A stretch of 64,000 nt of DNA, from positions 1 to 64,000 of the forward strand of contig NZ_ANIN01000001.1 of NCBI RefSeq assembly GCF_000320365.1, read 5' to 3'. A program made the position numbers and the translations under genes. Position 1 is the stretch's first letter; every line of letters begins with the position of its first letter. The DNA is from Moraxella macacae 0408225 (GTDB lineage Bacteria; Pseudomonadota; Gammaproteobacteria; Pseudomonadales; Moraxellaceae). This document shows positions 26,732 to 36,626 of the stretch, one piece after another. Below the pieces are notes generated by a model. The model did no database searches and was not told the origin of the DNA. It saw only the letters and a list, made by a program, of their open reading frames with translations.

Positions 26732-29689
26732 TTATAGTGCCTCCATTGTTACAGTTTGGCTAAGGTTTACTTTCGCAAAACTTACCGTAACGTCATCTTT
26801 TGCCAATTCCGCCGTCAACTCTGGCACTTGCCCCACAGGATAACCAATACAACCTTCTGCCAAATAATCCACCAATTTTACAGGCAAGGTTTGTACAACA
26901 TGATTGGCTTTGACAGTCAAAATATCACCTGCTTGTAGTTGCCAAATTTTGGCATCATCGCGACACACACTAAATACAGGCTCAATCAGTTGCGATGCCA
27001 CCACTTCGCTGCGACTGGCCAAATTATCACTGGCAAAAATGTTATAAATTGGCACAAGCTGCGTGGTTGCATTTTGGGTAGCTGGAATAACCTCATCAAA
27101 ATTGGGTGCAACGTATTCGCGTTTTGGCAAACGACTGATCCTGTCAAACAAACGCACACCGGGATCGCCGTTTTTTAAATTTGTGCCAACTTTGCCTTGA
27201 TATTTATTCCATGCTTGTGGTGAATTCCACCCTGCCGCCCAAGCGAACGGTATCATAGCTGACGGCGTGTCTGTGCCAACATAGCCTTCTTGAGAAAAAG
27301 TCAAGGCCGTATCAATGTCTTTTGGTTGTTCAGGTTCGTGAACAGAAATTGGAGCACGCATGGCGGTGCGTCCTGAATAACGGCGTGGCTCGCGAGCAAT
27401 TTTTAAGCCAGAAATGCGAAAATTGGCCGTAGGCGAGGCATCTTTAATGCCTTGCAATGCAGGGTTGACATCGGCTACTACATTCACCACATCGTCAAGT
27501 TGTGTCCAATCAATTGATCGCCCTTGCACATCGCATTCAATCGCATGCAACCAACGCCAACTTTCTTTCACCATATTGTGTGGGTTGTAATAAACAGGAT
27601 CATACACTTGAAAGAAACGCTGGGCACGCCCTTCAGCAGACACCAGTGTGCCATCGGCTTCAGCAAACGTCGCCACAGGCAAAATCACATCGGCTTTACG
27701 ATGCCACGGATAATTTTCATGATCAAGCACGATGACGGCTTTGTTGCCAATCAGTTGATTAAACTGTTCATTGCTTAACCGACTTTTAAGGTCATTTTCC
27801 AAAATAATAACCGCTTCAGCATCACTATCAAGCACCGCCTCTAACGATAAACCGCCCAGCAGATTCACACCAATGCTGTTGGATTTTGGTACGGTCAAAT
27901 AAATATCGGCTTTGTCTTTATAACCTATGGTTGCTTGCATGTGTTTTGGCAATGCCACTTCAGCTTTTTGTTCAATGTCATCTTGTTGTTTTTGCTTGGC
28001 TTTTTGTTCATTAATTTTGGCAATTTCTACATCTACAGCCGTGTTGTGAGCATCAATAATGGTTTTTTCATGTGCCACCACCTCGCTGCGTTTTTGCTCG
28101 GCCAAATAGGCTATTTGAGCGGCCGCTTCAATAATTGCCGTGCTGTTCAGCGACGTTCCTGAAATAATCAAGGGGCGATTGGCTTTTAACAAAGTTTGAG
28201 CAATGTGTTTGGCAAACGTCTTCATATCACTGTTATCTGCCACGTCGATGGTTAAATCTTTTGGCAATTGTTTGGTATCAAGTATTGCCATTTGATTGGC
28301 AATCTCAAAACCCAATTTTGCAATATCCCTTGGCGTTGCCACACAACTCACCGCTGCTATGTCATCTAATTTGGTATCTTTGACATCTACAATAAAAATC
28401 GGACTGCACGCATTTTGTCCAATGCGTTTTACCGGTTCAGCAAGCCACTCTGGTGTACGCAACGCATTTGCCATTTCTTTGGCTTTGTTTTTGGCCGCTT
28501 GACGCACTGCCAATGCCACGCGCGGACTGGTTTGAGTTAAATCCTCGCCCAAAATCAAAATCGCATCGTAACATTCAATCTCGCGCAACGTTGGATTATA
28601 AGTATCTTCGGTTGTCAAAATTTCAATACATTTTTGTACCAAATCTTGCTCTTTTTTGCCAACCCCTGTGCTAAAATTAGCATCGCCCACCAAATGTTTT
28701 AACGCAAAATTAGACTCAAGGCTGGCAACCGGTGAACCGATACCCAACACTTTTTTACCCATAATGCGTTTTTTTACCGCTTCAATGGCAAAATCAATGC
28801 TTACTTTTTCTTGATCATTGCCAATTTTTTCAACAGCCTGCACATGACGATCGGAACGATTGACATAACCATAACCAAAACGTCCGCGATCGCATAAAAA
28901 ATACGCGTTCACATCGCCGTTAAAACGGTTTTCAATGCGCCGTAATTCACCATAACGCTCGCCTGCTGAAATATTGCACCCAGTTGAACAGCCATGACAA
29001 ATGCTCGGTGCGTACTGCATATCCCACTTACGGTTATAACGCTGTGAATGAGTTTTGTCGGTAAACACGCCTGTTGGACAAACTTCGGTTAAATTGCCCG
29101 AAAACTCGCTTTCAAATTGGCCGTCTTTATCACGCCCAAAATACACACGGTTGTTGGAAGCATAAACGCCCATATCCCCACCCCCTGCATAATCTTTATA
29201 AAAACGCACACAGCGGTAACAGGCAATACAGCGGTTCATTTCGTGGTTGATAAACGCACCCAAATCTTGATTGTGGTGTACGCGCTTGGTAAAACGGTAG
29301 CGGCGTTTGTTATGTCCTGACATATAAGTCATGTCTTGTAAATGACAATGTCCGCCCTCTTCGCATGTTGGACAATCGTGCGGATGGTTGGTCATGATAT
29401 ATTCCACCAAACTTTTGCGAAATTTTTTGACTTCATCATCACTCACCGAAATGTACATATCTTCGGTAGGATTAACCATACAGCTCATCACCAAGCGTCC
29501 ACGCCCTGCCTCGTAGTCATCTTTATTGTTATACTGTTTTACTGCACATTGACGACACGAGCCCACTGATCCCAACGCAGGGTGATAACAAAAATACGGC
29601 ACATCTATGCCAAGCGACAAACAGGCCTGCAATAAGTTATCCGCCCCATCAACTTCAACGGATTTACCATCTATATGAATAATTGCCAT
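26732..29689 (-). CDS. nuoG: NADH-quinone oxidoreductase subunit G
   Basis: A protein of 985 residues, longer than the ~900 of E. coli. N-terminal [2Fe-2S] N1b cysteines (YFCYHPALGSVGSCRQCAV), N5 (HDCPTCEEGGHC), N4 (CIACYRCVRF ... EVCPTGV) and the extra N7 cluster (CHGCSTGC ... CDRGRFGYGY) are all present, then a molybdopterin-oxidoreductase-like domain. Residues about 535-610 form a charged Gln/Lys/Glu-rich stretch (EIAKINEQKAKQKQQDD) that looks like an inserted coil and accounts for much of the extra length. Confidence 0.96.
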   Translation of the reverse strand: MAIIHIDGKSVEVDGADNLLQACLSLGIDVPYFCYHPALGSVGSCRQCAVKQYNNKDDYEAGRGRLVMSCMVNPTEDMYISVSDDEVKKFRKSLVEYIMTNHPHDCPTCEEGGHCHLQDMTYMSGHNKRRYRFTKRVHHNQDLGAFINHEMNRCIACYRCVRFYKDYAGGGDMGVYASNNRVYFGRDKDGQFESEFSGNLTEVCPTGVFTDKTHSQRYNRKWDMQYAPSICHGCSTGCNISAGERYGELRRIENRFNGDVNAYFLCDRGRFGYGYVNRSDRHVQAVEKIGNDQEKVSIDFAIEAVKKRIMGKKVLGIGSPVASLESNFALKHLVGDANFSTGVGKKEQDLVQKCIEILTTEDTYNPTLREIECYDAILILGEDLTQTSPRVALAVRQAAKNKAKEMANALRTPEWLAEPVKRIGQNACSPIFIVDVKDTKLDDIAAVSCVATPRDIAKLGFEIANQMAILDTKQLPKDLTIDVADNSDMKTFAKHIAQTLLKANRPLIISGTSLNSTAIIEAAAQIAYLAEQKRSEVVAHEKTIIDAHNTAVDVEIAKINEQKAKQKQQDDIEQKAEVALPKHMQATIGYKDKADIYLTVPKSNSIGVNLLGGLSLEAVLDSDAEAVIILENDLKSRLSNEQFNQLIGNKAVIVLDHENYPWHRKADVILPVATFAEADGTLVSAEGRAQRFFQVYDPVYYNPHNMVKESWRWLHAIECDVQGRSIDWTQLDDVVNVVADVNPALQGIKDASPTANFRISGLKIAREPRRYSGRTAMRAPISVHEPEQPKDIDTALTFSQEGYVGTDTPSAMIPFAWAAGWNSPQAWNKYQGKVGTNLKNGDPGVRLFDRISRLPKREYVAPNFDEVIPATQNATTQLVPIYNIFASDNLASRSEVVASQLIEPVFSVCRDDAKIWQLQAGDILTVKANHVVQTLPVKLVDYLAEGCIGYPVGQVPELTAELAKDDVTVSFAKVNLSQTVTMEAL

Positions 29690-29698
29690 ACAAACTCC

Positions 29699-31162
29699 TT
29701 ATGACTGTCCGTGCGTAGATTTTGGTTGATACATGCCAACCTTAGTCGGTACGCCTGTTGGCGATAATATTGGTTGCTCGTTTGATGACGTAATTTTAGC
29801 TTCAAACTCATGTTTAAAATATTTTAAAGCACTCATTAACGGTTCAACCGCCCCTGGGGCATGGGCGCAAAAGGTTTTGCCGAGCCACAAATCGCGCGTT
29901 AATTCGCCCAGTTTTTCTACATCTTGCGCCTGCCCTTGCCCTGCTTCTAGCGCAGTGAGCATTTTCACCCCCCACGGCAAGCCATCGCGGCAAGGCGTAC
30001 AAAAACCACAGCTTTCGCGCTGAAAAAACTTTTGCAAATTTAAAAGCAAACTTACCATATCCTGTGTTTCGTCCACCACCATCATCAAACAAGTACCTAA
30101 ACGGCTGCCCGCTTTCATAATTGGGTCAAAATCCATGACCAAATCAAGGTGTTCGTCGCTAGCGGTTAAAAAGTCAGTACTTGCGCCGCCCGGTAGCCAC
30201 GCTTTTAAAGTTAAGCCGTCTTGCATGCCGCCTGCCAGTTCAATCAGCTCGCGCGCGGTATAACCAAAGGGCAATTCCCACAAGCCTGCATCTTTGACAC
30301 GCCCAGAACAGCCCATAATCTTCGTGCCGGGGGTTTCGGATTTGCCCTTGGCTTTGGGTAAATTTAAATACCAATCCACGCCGTTTAGCATAATTGCGGA
30401 CATATTGTTAAGCGTTTCTACATTATTAACCACCGTTGGTCGCCCCCAAGCGCCCGACACTTGCGGAAACGGCGGCTTGGTGCGCGGATTGGCGCGGCGA
30501 CCTTCTAGGCAATTAATGAGCGCGGTTTCTTCGCCACAAATATAGCGCCCTGCCCCCGTATGCACATGCAAATCAAAACTAAACTCGCTGCCCAAAATGC
30601 CCTCGCCCAATAAATTGTTGGCAAGGCATTCGTTGATGGCGTTTTGTAAGCGTTCGGCCGCCAAAATATACTCGCCGCGGATAAAAATGTAGCCAGCACT
30701 TGCGCCAATGGCATACGCAGTAATCAGCATGCCCTCAATCAATTGAAACGGCAAACGCTCCATAAGCAGGCGGTCTTTAAACGTACCGGGTTCCATTTCA
30801 TCGGCATTACAAATCAAATAGCGCACGCCCCCATCTGGCGGACTCATAAACGTCCATTTTAGCCCTGCGTTAAAGCCTGCGCCGCCACGACCGCGCACAT
30901 TGGCGGTTTTTACCATCTCGCCGACTTCTTTGGGCGTTTTAGACAGGGCAATTCTTAAGCCATCAAACCCTTGCAAGGCTTGATAATCCGCCAATTTTAG
31001 CACGGCGCTGTGATGAAACAGCCGCCATGTCAATGGATGCGTCTGACTGGTGGGCGCTTGCCCATCTGCCAAGCCCACGCCCCAAATGGGTATTCTTTGT
31101 TGATTTAATTGACTTGGAGCAAGTCCGCTCTTTCTTGCAACAATTTGTTCTTGTGTGTTCAT
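29699..31162 (-). CDS. nuoF: NADH-quinone oxidoreductase subunit F
   Basis: A protein of 487 residues that binds NADH, FMN and cluster N3 (ESCGFCTPCRDG and TFCAHAPGA). NVRGRGGAGFNAGLKW is the FMN/NADH glycine motif. It overlaps nuoE by four bases. The C-terminus is ~40 residues longer than in E. coli. Its DNA is visibly more GC-rich (GCGCGG, CGCCC and GGCGC runs) than its neighbours. Confidence 0.97.
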   Translation of the reverse strand: MNTQEQIVARKSGLAPSQLNQQRIPIWGVGLADGQAPTSQTHPLTWRLFHHSAVLKLADYQALQGFDGLRIALSKTPKEVGEMVKTANVRGRGGAGFNAGLKWTFMSPPDGGVRYLICNADEMEPGTFKDRLLMERLPFQLIEGMLITAYAIGASAGYIFIRGEYILAAERLQNAINECLANNLLGEGILGSEFSFDLHVHTGAGRYICGEETALINCLEGRRANPRTKPPFPQVSGAWGRPTVVNNVETLNNMSAIMLNGVDWYLNLPKAKGKSETPGTKIMGCSGRVKDAGLWELPFGYTARELIELAGGMQDGLTLKAWLPGGASTDFLTASDEHLDLVMDFDPIMKAGSRLGTCLMMVVDETQDMVSLLLNLQKFFQRESCGFCTPCRDGLPWGVKMLTALEAGQGQAQDVEKLGELTRDLWLGKTFCAHAPGAVEPLMSALKYFKHEFEAKITSSNEQPILSPTGVPTKVGMYQPKSTHGQS

Positions 31163-31668
31163 GCATACTGCTCCAATAAAAAGGCAACTTCATCAGGACG
31201 AACAGGCCCATAAGTATCTTCATCAATCAATACGCTTGCTCCTTTGTCGCAATTACCCAAACAGCAAATTGGCAACAAGGTAAAACGTCCGTCTTTGGTG
31301 GTTTGCCCAAAACCAATGCCAAGTTCACGCTTAAAACTCTCCGCCAAAGCCTCATAACCATTTAAATAGCAAGCAATACTATCACAAATCAAAATCACAT
31401 GCCGCCCCACAGGCGAGCGATAAATACGGTTAAAAAACGTCGCCACGCCCTCTACATCAGTAACATCTATGTGTAATATATTGGCAATGGCATTTACCTG
31501 AGCATCATTCACCCAACCATTGCGTTTTTGCACCAATTTCAAGGCATCTAAAACCGCCGCCCGTGCCTGCGGATAATGGTGCATATATTCATGAATACCT
31601 GCAATTTCATCAGAAGTCAAAATTGCTTTAATATCCACTTTAGGAGTTTTGTCGGTTACAATTTTCAT
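31159..31668 (-). CDS. nuoE: NADH-quinone oxidoreductase subunit E
   Basis: A protein of 169 residues with a thioredoxin-like fold and the [2Fe-2S] cluster N1a (CDSIAC and CCLGNC). It pairs with NuoF and NuoG in the NADH module. Between it and nuoCD lie 485 bases with a decayed TauE gene, so distance from the upstream nuo genes is unusual. Confidence 0.96.
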   Translation of the reverse strand: MKIVTDKTPKVDIKAILTSDEIAGIHEYMHHYPQARAAVLDALKLVQKRNGWVNDAQVNAIANILHIDVTDVEGVATFFNRIYRSPVGRHVILICDSIACYLNGYEALAESFKRELGIGFGQTTKDGRFTLLPICCLGNCDKGASVLIDEDTYGPVRPDEVAFLLEQYA

Positions 31669-31758
31669 GTTTCTACCATATTCATTTGCGGTAAGTTTTT
31701 TAGTTTTTAACAGATTTTTAACAATGCTTAAACAAATAATTAGACAATTGTTAAAAGC

Positions 31759-32089
31759 CTAGAGTTTTATAAACCCAGAATACCCAATTTTTACAGCCAA
31801 TATCAACAATATCAAAAAAATCAAGGTCTTAAAAAAATGCGTGCTGATTTTATTTCTTAGCCAAATCCCAAAATACAAACTTGCAATGGACAATAAAGTT
31901 AATAAGGCAATCAAGCTGTACTCGCTTTTGCTAAGCAACAGATCTAGACAACGCAACCAAAGCAACCACTTTAGACAAAGGCATGATAAAGACTAAAGCC
32001 GTTGTGCCAAGCATGGGAAAACCCATACCTGTTACGCCGTGCAAAATTGAGGCAAAAATAAACATCATAAACAATAAAAATGTTTGCAT
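31759..32089 (-). pseudogene. Decayed TauE/SafE-family exporter inside the nuo operon
   Basis: The ATG at 32089 opens a 52-residue frame (FMMFIFASILHGVTGMGFP, then LVFIMPLSKVVALVAL) that ends at a TAG at 31931-31933. This resembles the N-terminus of TauE/SafE sulfite or organic-anion exporters. A second frame, ending at 31759, gives a hydrophobic C-terminus (LLSIASLYFGIWLRNKIS, then FFKTLIFLILLILAVKIG) like the end of the same family. Together they cover about 115 residues of a ~250-residue family, so a large internal deletion plus a frameshift is inferred. The gene is probably non-functional. The remaining bases of the nuoCD-nuoE gap hold no gene. Confidence 0.65.
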
Positions 32090-32153
32090 GTCTTAGCTTT
32101 TTTTAACCAATTTCTTTCACCTGGCGTTATCCTGCATTGCTTGCATTTTTAAA

Positions 32154-33917
32154 CTATCTATCCACGTCCGCCATGACCACATCAATACTGGCTAAATAAA
32201 TAATCAAATCCGACACCAAACTGCCATTAATCACGCTTGGCATTTGTTGCAAATGGGCAAATGTTGGCGTGCGAATCCGCGTGCGATAACTCATGGTGGA
32301 TTTATCAGATGTAATGTAATAATTGGTAATTCCTTTCACCGCCTCAACCATAAATGAGCTTTCCCCAGCAGGCATCACCGGCCCCCACGATACCGAAATA
32401 AAGTGATTAATCAAGGTTTCAATATCGTTTAATGTGCGATCTTTGGGCGGTGGTACGGCGAGCGGATGGTCGGCTTTATAAGCCCCTGCTGGCATATTAT
32501 CCAAGCATTGTTTAATAATGCGTAAAGATTGGCGAATTTCTTCAATTTTTACCAAACAGCGGTCGTAGGCATCGCCGTTATACGCAATTGGCACTTCAAA
32601 CTCAAAATTTTCATAGCCCAAATACGGCCGCGCCTTACGCAAATCATAATCAATACCCGTCGCACGCAAACCCGCCCCTGTTACCCCCCATGCCAAGGCT
32701 TGTTTGGCATCGTATTGGGCTACCTGTTGAGTACGCAGTTGCAAAACTTTGTTTTTCATTGCTGCTTTAAAATACTCATCAATGCGTTTTGGCATCCAGT
32801 CTAAAAATTCACGCACCAAGCGTTGCCAACCATTTGGCAAATCCATTGCCGTACCACCGATTCTAAACCACGCAGGGTGCATGCGATAACCTGTTACCGC
32901 CTCGATAACATCATACGCCTTTTGACGATCGGCAAACATATAAAACACAGGAGTCATACCGCCTGCATCTTGAATAAACGTTCCCCAATACAGCAAATTA
33001 TTGGTAATGCGAAAAAACTCGCTCATCATAATCCGTATGGTATTGGCACGATCAGGCACGGTAATGCCCGCCAATTTTTCCACCGCCATAATATAGGGCA
33101 ATTCATTCATCACGCCGCCCAAATAATCAATGCGATCGGTATACGGAATAAAGGAATGCCACGTTTGGCGCTCGGCAATTTTTTCAGCCCCACGATGGTG
33201 ATAACCAATATCAGGAATACAATCCACCACTTCTTCGCCATCAAGCTGTAGCACAACCCGAAACGCACCGTGTGCCGATGGGTGATTTGGTCCTAGGTTT
33301 AAAAACATAAAATCTTCATCACGCCCAGAACGCTTCATTCCCCAATCTTCAGGAATAAAACGCAGATTCTCCTGTTCAAACATTTGCTTGCCTTTGTCCA
33401 AATAATACGGAGGCACTTCAGTAGCACGGCTGGCATATTCTTTGCGCAGTGGATGCCCCTCCCAGTATTTTGGCAACAAAATGCGCGTTAAATGTGGGTG
33501 ATTGTCAAACACAATGCCAAACATATCCCAAACTTCACGCTCATACCAATTGGCATTTGGCCAAATACAAGTCGCGGTTGGTATGTTTAGATCACCCTCT
33601 TGTAACGCAACTTTCACGCGAATATCACTATTGCGCTCAAGGCTCATTAAATGATAAAACACGGTAAAATCACTGTTTGGCAAACCGTGGCGGTATTTGC
33701 GCAACCGTTCATCTATTGCTGACAAATCAAGCAACATAACGTACGGCTTTGTCGCTTTACGCAAATACATCAACACATCAAGCAACTGTGCTTTATCCAC
33801 CCACACGGTTGGAAGTTTATCTGCCGTTTCTTGAATGATAAGATTGGAAAACTTGGCGTTTAATTCATTTAAAATTTCAAAATCGTGAATGTGGTCAATG
33901 CTCATAAAAAAATTCAC
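32154..33917 (-). CDS. nuoCD: Fused NADH-quinone oxidoreductase subunits C and D
   Basis: A protein of 587 residues. The C part (about 1-190) has [20 protein letters not shown], and the D part (about 200-587) has [15 protein letters not shown] and ends in DVVMADVDR, forming the quinone site. The fusion is normal for many gammaproteobacteria. The longest frame starts at a GTG at 33917 overlapping the EamA stop (GTGA); the ATG at 33904 is a plausible alternative, and neither has a clear Shine-Dalgarno site. The EamA gene separates it from nuoB, so translation coupling may now depend on that gene. Confidence 0.96.
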   Translation of the reverse strand: MNFFMSIDHIHDFEILNELNAKFSNLIIQETADKLPTVWVDKAQLLDVLMYLRKATKPYVMLLDLSAIDERLRKYRHGLPNSDFTVFYHLMSLERNSDIRVKVALQEGDLNIPTATCIWPNANWYEREVWDMFGIVFDNHPHLTRILLPKYWEGHPLRKEYASRATEVPPYYLDKGKQMFEQENLRFIPEDWGMKRSGRDEDFMFLNLGPNHPSAHGAFRVVLQLDGEEVVDCIPDIGYHHRGAEKIAERQTWHSFIPYTDRIDYLGGVMNELPYIMAVEKLAGITVPDRANTIRIMMSEFFRITNNLLYWGTFIQDAGGMTPVFYMFADRQKAYDVIEAVTGYRMHPAWFRIGGTAMDLPNGWQRLVREFLDWMPKRIDEYFKAAMKNKVLQLRTQQVAQYDAKQALAWGVTGAGLRATGIDYDLRKARPYLGYENFEFEVPIAYNGDAYDRCLVKIEEIRQSLRIIKQCLDNMPAGAYKADHPLAVPPPKDRTLNDIETLINHFISVSWGPVMPAGESSFMVEAVKGITNYYITSDKSTMSYRTRIRTPTFAHLQQMPSVINGSLVSDLIIYLASIDVVMADVDR

Positions 33918-34837
33918 TTAGCTAATAACTTGTTAAATAAGGTTTTATGTATTTGATTAATTAACACAATGCCTAAAATAATAAAAATTGCACCAATAAA
34001 AAAATTAATATTTGGCAATTCGCTTAAAAAAACCCAAGCCATTGTGGTGGCAAAAATTGGTTCGGATAATTCGGTTACTTGCACTTTAGCGGCGGTTAAA
34101 TAATTGAGTGCTTTGGTGGTGCAATAAAAACCCAATATGGTTGGCAATATCGCCAATGCCAATATGTTAGCAATAATTATTAAATTCCAATCAATTGCGT
34201 GGTTATTTAATATAAATGGAACAAATAAATAAACACTGCCAAACAGCATCAAAATTCTGGTTAAATAAATACCGCCATTTAAATAAAACTTTTTTACTAA
34301 AACCGAAAATATACCATAACCACTGCCCGCCAAAATCGCATTAATCAGCATTTTAACTGTATTGCCACTGGCATTAAAATTAGCGCCAGAAATAACAAAT
34401 ATACCAGCAATTGCCGATAAAGTGCCTAAAATCGCTGCAATATTAATATTTTCATTTAATAAAATTTTGCCAAATAATAGCGCCGCAACCGAAGCAGAAG
34501 CCATTAATACTACCACTACATTAGAAGCAAATCCATATTGATAAGCAGTGGTTTCAAAGAAAAACAATACAAAAATACCCAGCAAGGCACAAAGGGCAAT
34601 TTTTAACAAAATAGTTTGCCAATTACTCTCTACCTTAATCATTGCACTTTTTTGTTTGGCAAACGGTTTATTAATCAACATTAAACTTAAAATTAAAAAC
34701 GCCGCTAAAGTTTTAAAAAACGCAATATCCTGCGGATTTAATCCATATTGCAATAAAACTTTGCTAAAAACACCAATAGAAGCATTTAATGCCGCTGCCA
34801 TTAACGCTAATATCATCCCTAATATTATTTTAGGCAT
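33914..34837 (-). CDS. EamA/DMT-family transporter embedded in the nuo operon
   Basis: A protein of 307 residues with about ten membrane helices in two EamA repeats ([20 protein letters not shown] in the first, [18 protein letters not shown] starting the second, [18 protein letters not shown] near the end). Such carriers export amino acids or metabolites; the substrate cannot be told. The DNA is far more AT-rich than the nuo genes on both sides, which suggests transfer from another source. It lies 29 bases after nuoB and overlaps nuoCD by four bases, so it is co-transcribed with complex I. A complex I role is not expected. Confidence 0.9.
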   Translation of the reverse strand: MPKIILGMILALMAAALNASIGVFSKVLLQYGLNPQDIAFFKTLAAFLILSLMLINKPFAKQKSAMIKVESNWQTILLKIALCALLGIFVLFFFETTAYQYGFASNVVVVLMASASVAALLFGKILLNENINIAAILGTLSAIAGIFVISGANFNASGNTVKMLINAILAGSGYGIFSVLVKKFYLNGGIYLTRILMLFGSVYLFVPFILNNHAIDWNLIIIANILALAILPTILGFYCTTKALNYLTAAKVQVTELSEPIFATTMAWVFLSELPNINFFIGAIFIILGIVLINQIHKTLFNKLLAK

Positions 34838-34866
34838 TTTTTAACTCATGTTAATACGCTAGTAAG

Positions 34867-35529
34867 CTATTTTACATTATCAGGACTGCGCAAATTCTTC
34901 ACCGCAATGCGCTCGGCTTGTTTTCTGTCGCGCTCGGCTTGCATAATCGGCTGATAAATGCCATCATCTTTTACATGAATGCCAAGCGGACGACGTTCTT
35001 TGTCAATCTGCTGTTGCAACAACAAAATCGCTTGAATCAAAGCCTCAGGGCGCGGCGGGCAACCCGGAATATACACATCTACAGGAATAATTTTATCCAC
35101 ACCCTGCACCACCGAATACACATCGTACATACCGCCAGAATTGGCGCACGCACCCATAGAAATCACCCATTTTGGCTCAAGCATTTGCTCATAAAGGCGC
35201 AAAATTACAGGGGCCATTTTCATAAAACACGTACCCGCAACAATCATCACATCGGCTTGGCGCGGACTTGCGCGAATCACCTCAGCACCAAAACGCGACA
35301 AATCGTGTACACCTGTCAGTGTTGTTGCATATTCCACATAACAGCACGATGTACCAAAATTAAACGGCCACAGCGAATGCTTGCGTCCCCAATTTGTCAA
35401 ACTATGCACCAAATCCTCAAGACGCGTCATCACCACATTTTTGTTCACTTCTTCTTCGTCAAGAATCTGAATGTGTTCGGCAGGGAATTTATCCGCATCA
35501 AGATTGGCTTTAGTCAAGGTGTATTTCAT
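34867..35529 (-). CDS. nuoB: NADH-quinone oxidoreductase subunit B
   Basis: A protein of 220 residues that carries cluster N2 ([20 protein letters not shown] and [12 protein letters not shown]). I chose the ATG at 35529, which has GGATA upstream, rather than the TTG at 35541. It is separated from nuoA by about 120 bases that include a terminator-like hairpin. Confidence 0.96.
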   Translation of the reverse strand: MKYTLTKANLDADKFPAEHIQILDEEEVNKNVVMTRLEDLVHSLTNWGRKHSLWPFNFGTSCCYVEYATTLTGVHDLSRFGAEVIRASPRQADVMIVAGTCFMKMAPVILRLYEQMLEPKWVISMGACANSGGMYDVYSVVQGVDKIIPVDVYIPGCPPRPEALIQAILLLQQQIDKERRPLGIHVKDDGIYQPIMQAERDRKQAERIAVKNLRSPDNVK

Positions 35530-35611
35530 AACGATATCCAATGTGTTACAAATTCAATATTTAAAAAATCCAATGTTTACAAATCTTGTGAATTAAAATC
35601 TTATGAATTAA

Positions 35612-35644
35612 AACAACAAAACCCTGTTACATTAATAACAAGGG
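35612..35644 (-). terminator. Terminator-like hairpin between nuoA and nuoB
   Basis: On the minus strand CCCTTGTTA, a short loop and TAACAGGG (one bulge) are followed by TTTTGTTGTTTT. It lies just after the nuoA stop codon. It could act as an attenuator or as an mRNA processing or stabilising element inside the operon. Confidence 0.5.
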
Positions 35645-35650
35645 CTTAGA

Positions 35651-36169
35651 TTATTCTGGTAATTGATTAACCTTGCCTGATGACTGGGCAGGTACTTTGC
35701 CTGTTGGATCGGTGGTTAATTCTTCAATACCGTTAAATTTGGTAATATTTGCCAAATTAAAATTCGCAGGAGCGGTTAGTAACCGTGGGGTTTTTGGGTG
35801 TTTATCAATGGGCGACCAATTTAGCGCACCCAATTTTAACAAATAAAACAGCCCAACCAACAACTCAACCACAAATACCAATACCGTAAAAAACCCTACC
35901 CACCCTGCTTGTTTTACCGACACAGCATAAGTATACAAATACAAAGCCTCAAGATCAAAAATCACAAAGAAAATCGCCACAACATAAAATTTTGCTGACA
36001 AACGAATGCGAGCCGTGCCCGCACCAACAACACCCGACTCAAAATTTTCTTCTTTTTGAAAACCTTTTGACCGCCCTCCAAGCAAACGAGGCACTGCCAA
36101 CATAAAGACACACAGCCCAACTGCCGCCAATAAAAATACAATTGCCGACCAATCAAACGCTGGAAACAT
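35651..36169 (-). CDS. nuoA: NADH-quinone oxidoreductase subunit A
   Basis: A protein of 172 residues with three membrane helices (LLAAVGLCVFMLAVPRLLGG first) and the conserved NFESGVVGAGTARIRLSAKF and FVIFDLEALYLYTYAVS. The C-terminal ~45 residues are an extra soluble tail. AAGGAG is close to the ATG (GGAGTGTTTC). It is first in the complex I operon. Confidence 0.95.
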   Translation of the reverse strand: MFPAFDWSAIVFLLAAVGLCVFMLAVPRLLGGRSKGFQKEENFESGVVGAGTARIRLSAKFYVVAIFFVIFDLEALYLYTYAVSVKQAGWVGFFTVLVFVVELLVGLFYLLKLGALNWSPIDKHPKTPRLLTAPANFNLANITKFNGIEELTTDPTGKVPAQSSGKVNQLPE

Positions 36170-36626
36170 GAAACACTCCTTGCCAAAAGGATTTTGAACT
36201 TGTTATTTTTAATTGAAATCGCTAGCCGATTATGACAAACAAGTTAACAATGAATAAGCTAACAATGACAAAACTGTCAATTCAAAAAACTGTCAATTTA
36301 GATAAAATAACAAATCATTAAAAACCGATTTATCCATCATCGTTTTGTTTTAACATTCTATCGGCTGGTTAATTGCTAAAAACACCCAGTTTTGATATTG
36401 ATCTTTTTTATACAAATTTTTATAAAAAACAACAAAATATAAAAAAATATTGCAAAATTTAGCAACACACAACATAAGCTGGGTAATATTTAATTTTAAA
36501 CGCTATCAACTGGCGAAGCGTGATAATTATACTCCTTTTAAATAAAAAATGCTAGTAATCCCCAAGGTTTGGAGAAATACCAGCACAGCACACGCACAAA
36601 AAATTGTAACAAATTACGACAAATAA
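36170..36626. promoter_or_regulatory. 457-bp region upstream of nuoA
   Basis: No gene was found. It probably contains the nuo promoter, which I could not place. It holds a duplicated AAACTGTCAATT (36271-36300) and repeated AACAATGA. Its right part contains the lolA terminator at 36541-36584. Confidence 0.4.
36541..36584 (-). terminator. Rho-independent terminator of lolA
   Basis: On the minus strand GCTGGTA...TACTAGC encloses CTCCAA-ACC-TTGGGG, followed by ATTTTTTATTT. It lies about 43 bases after the lolA stop and insulates nuo from lolA. Confidence 0.75.
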
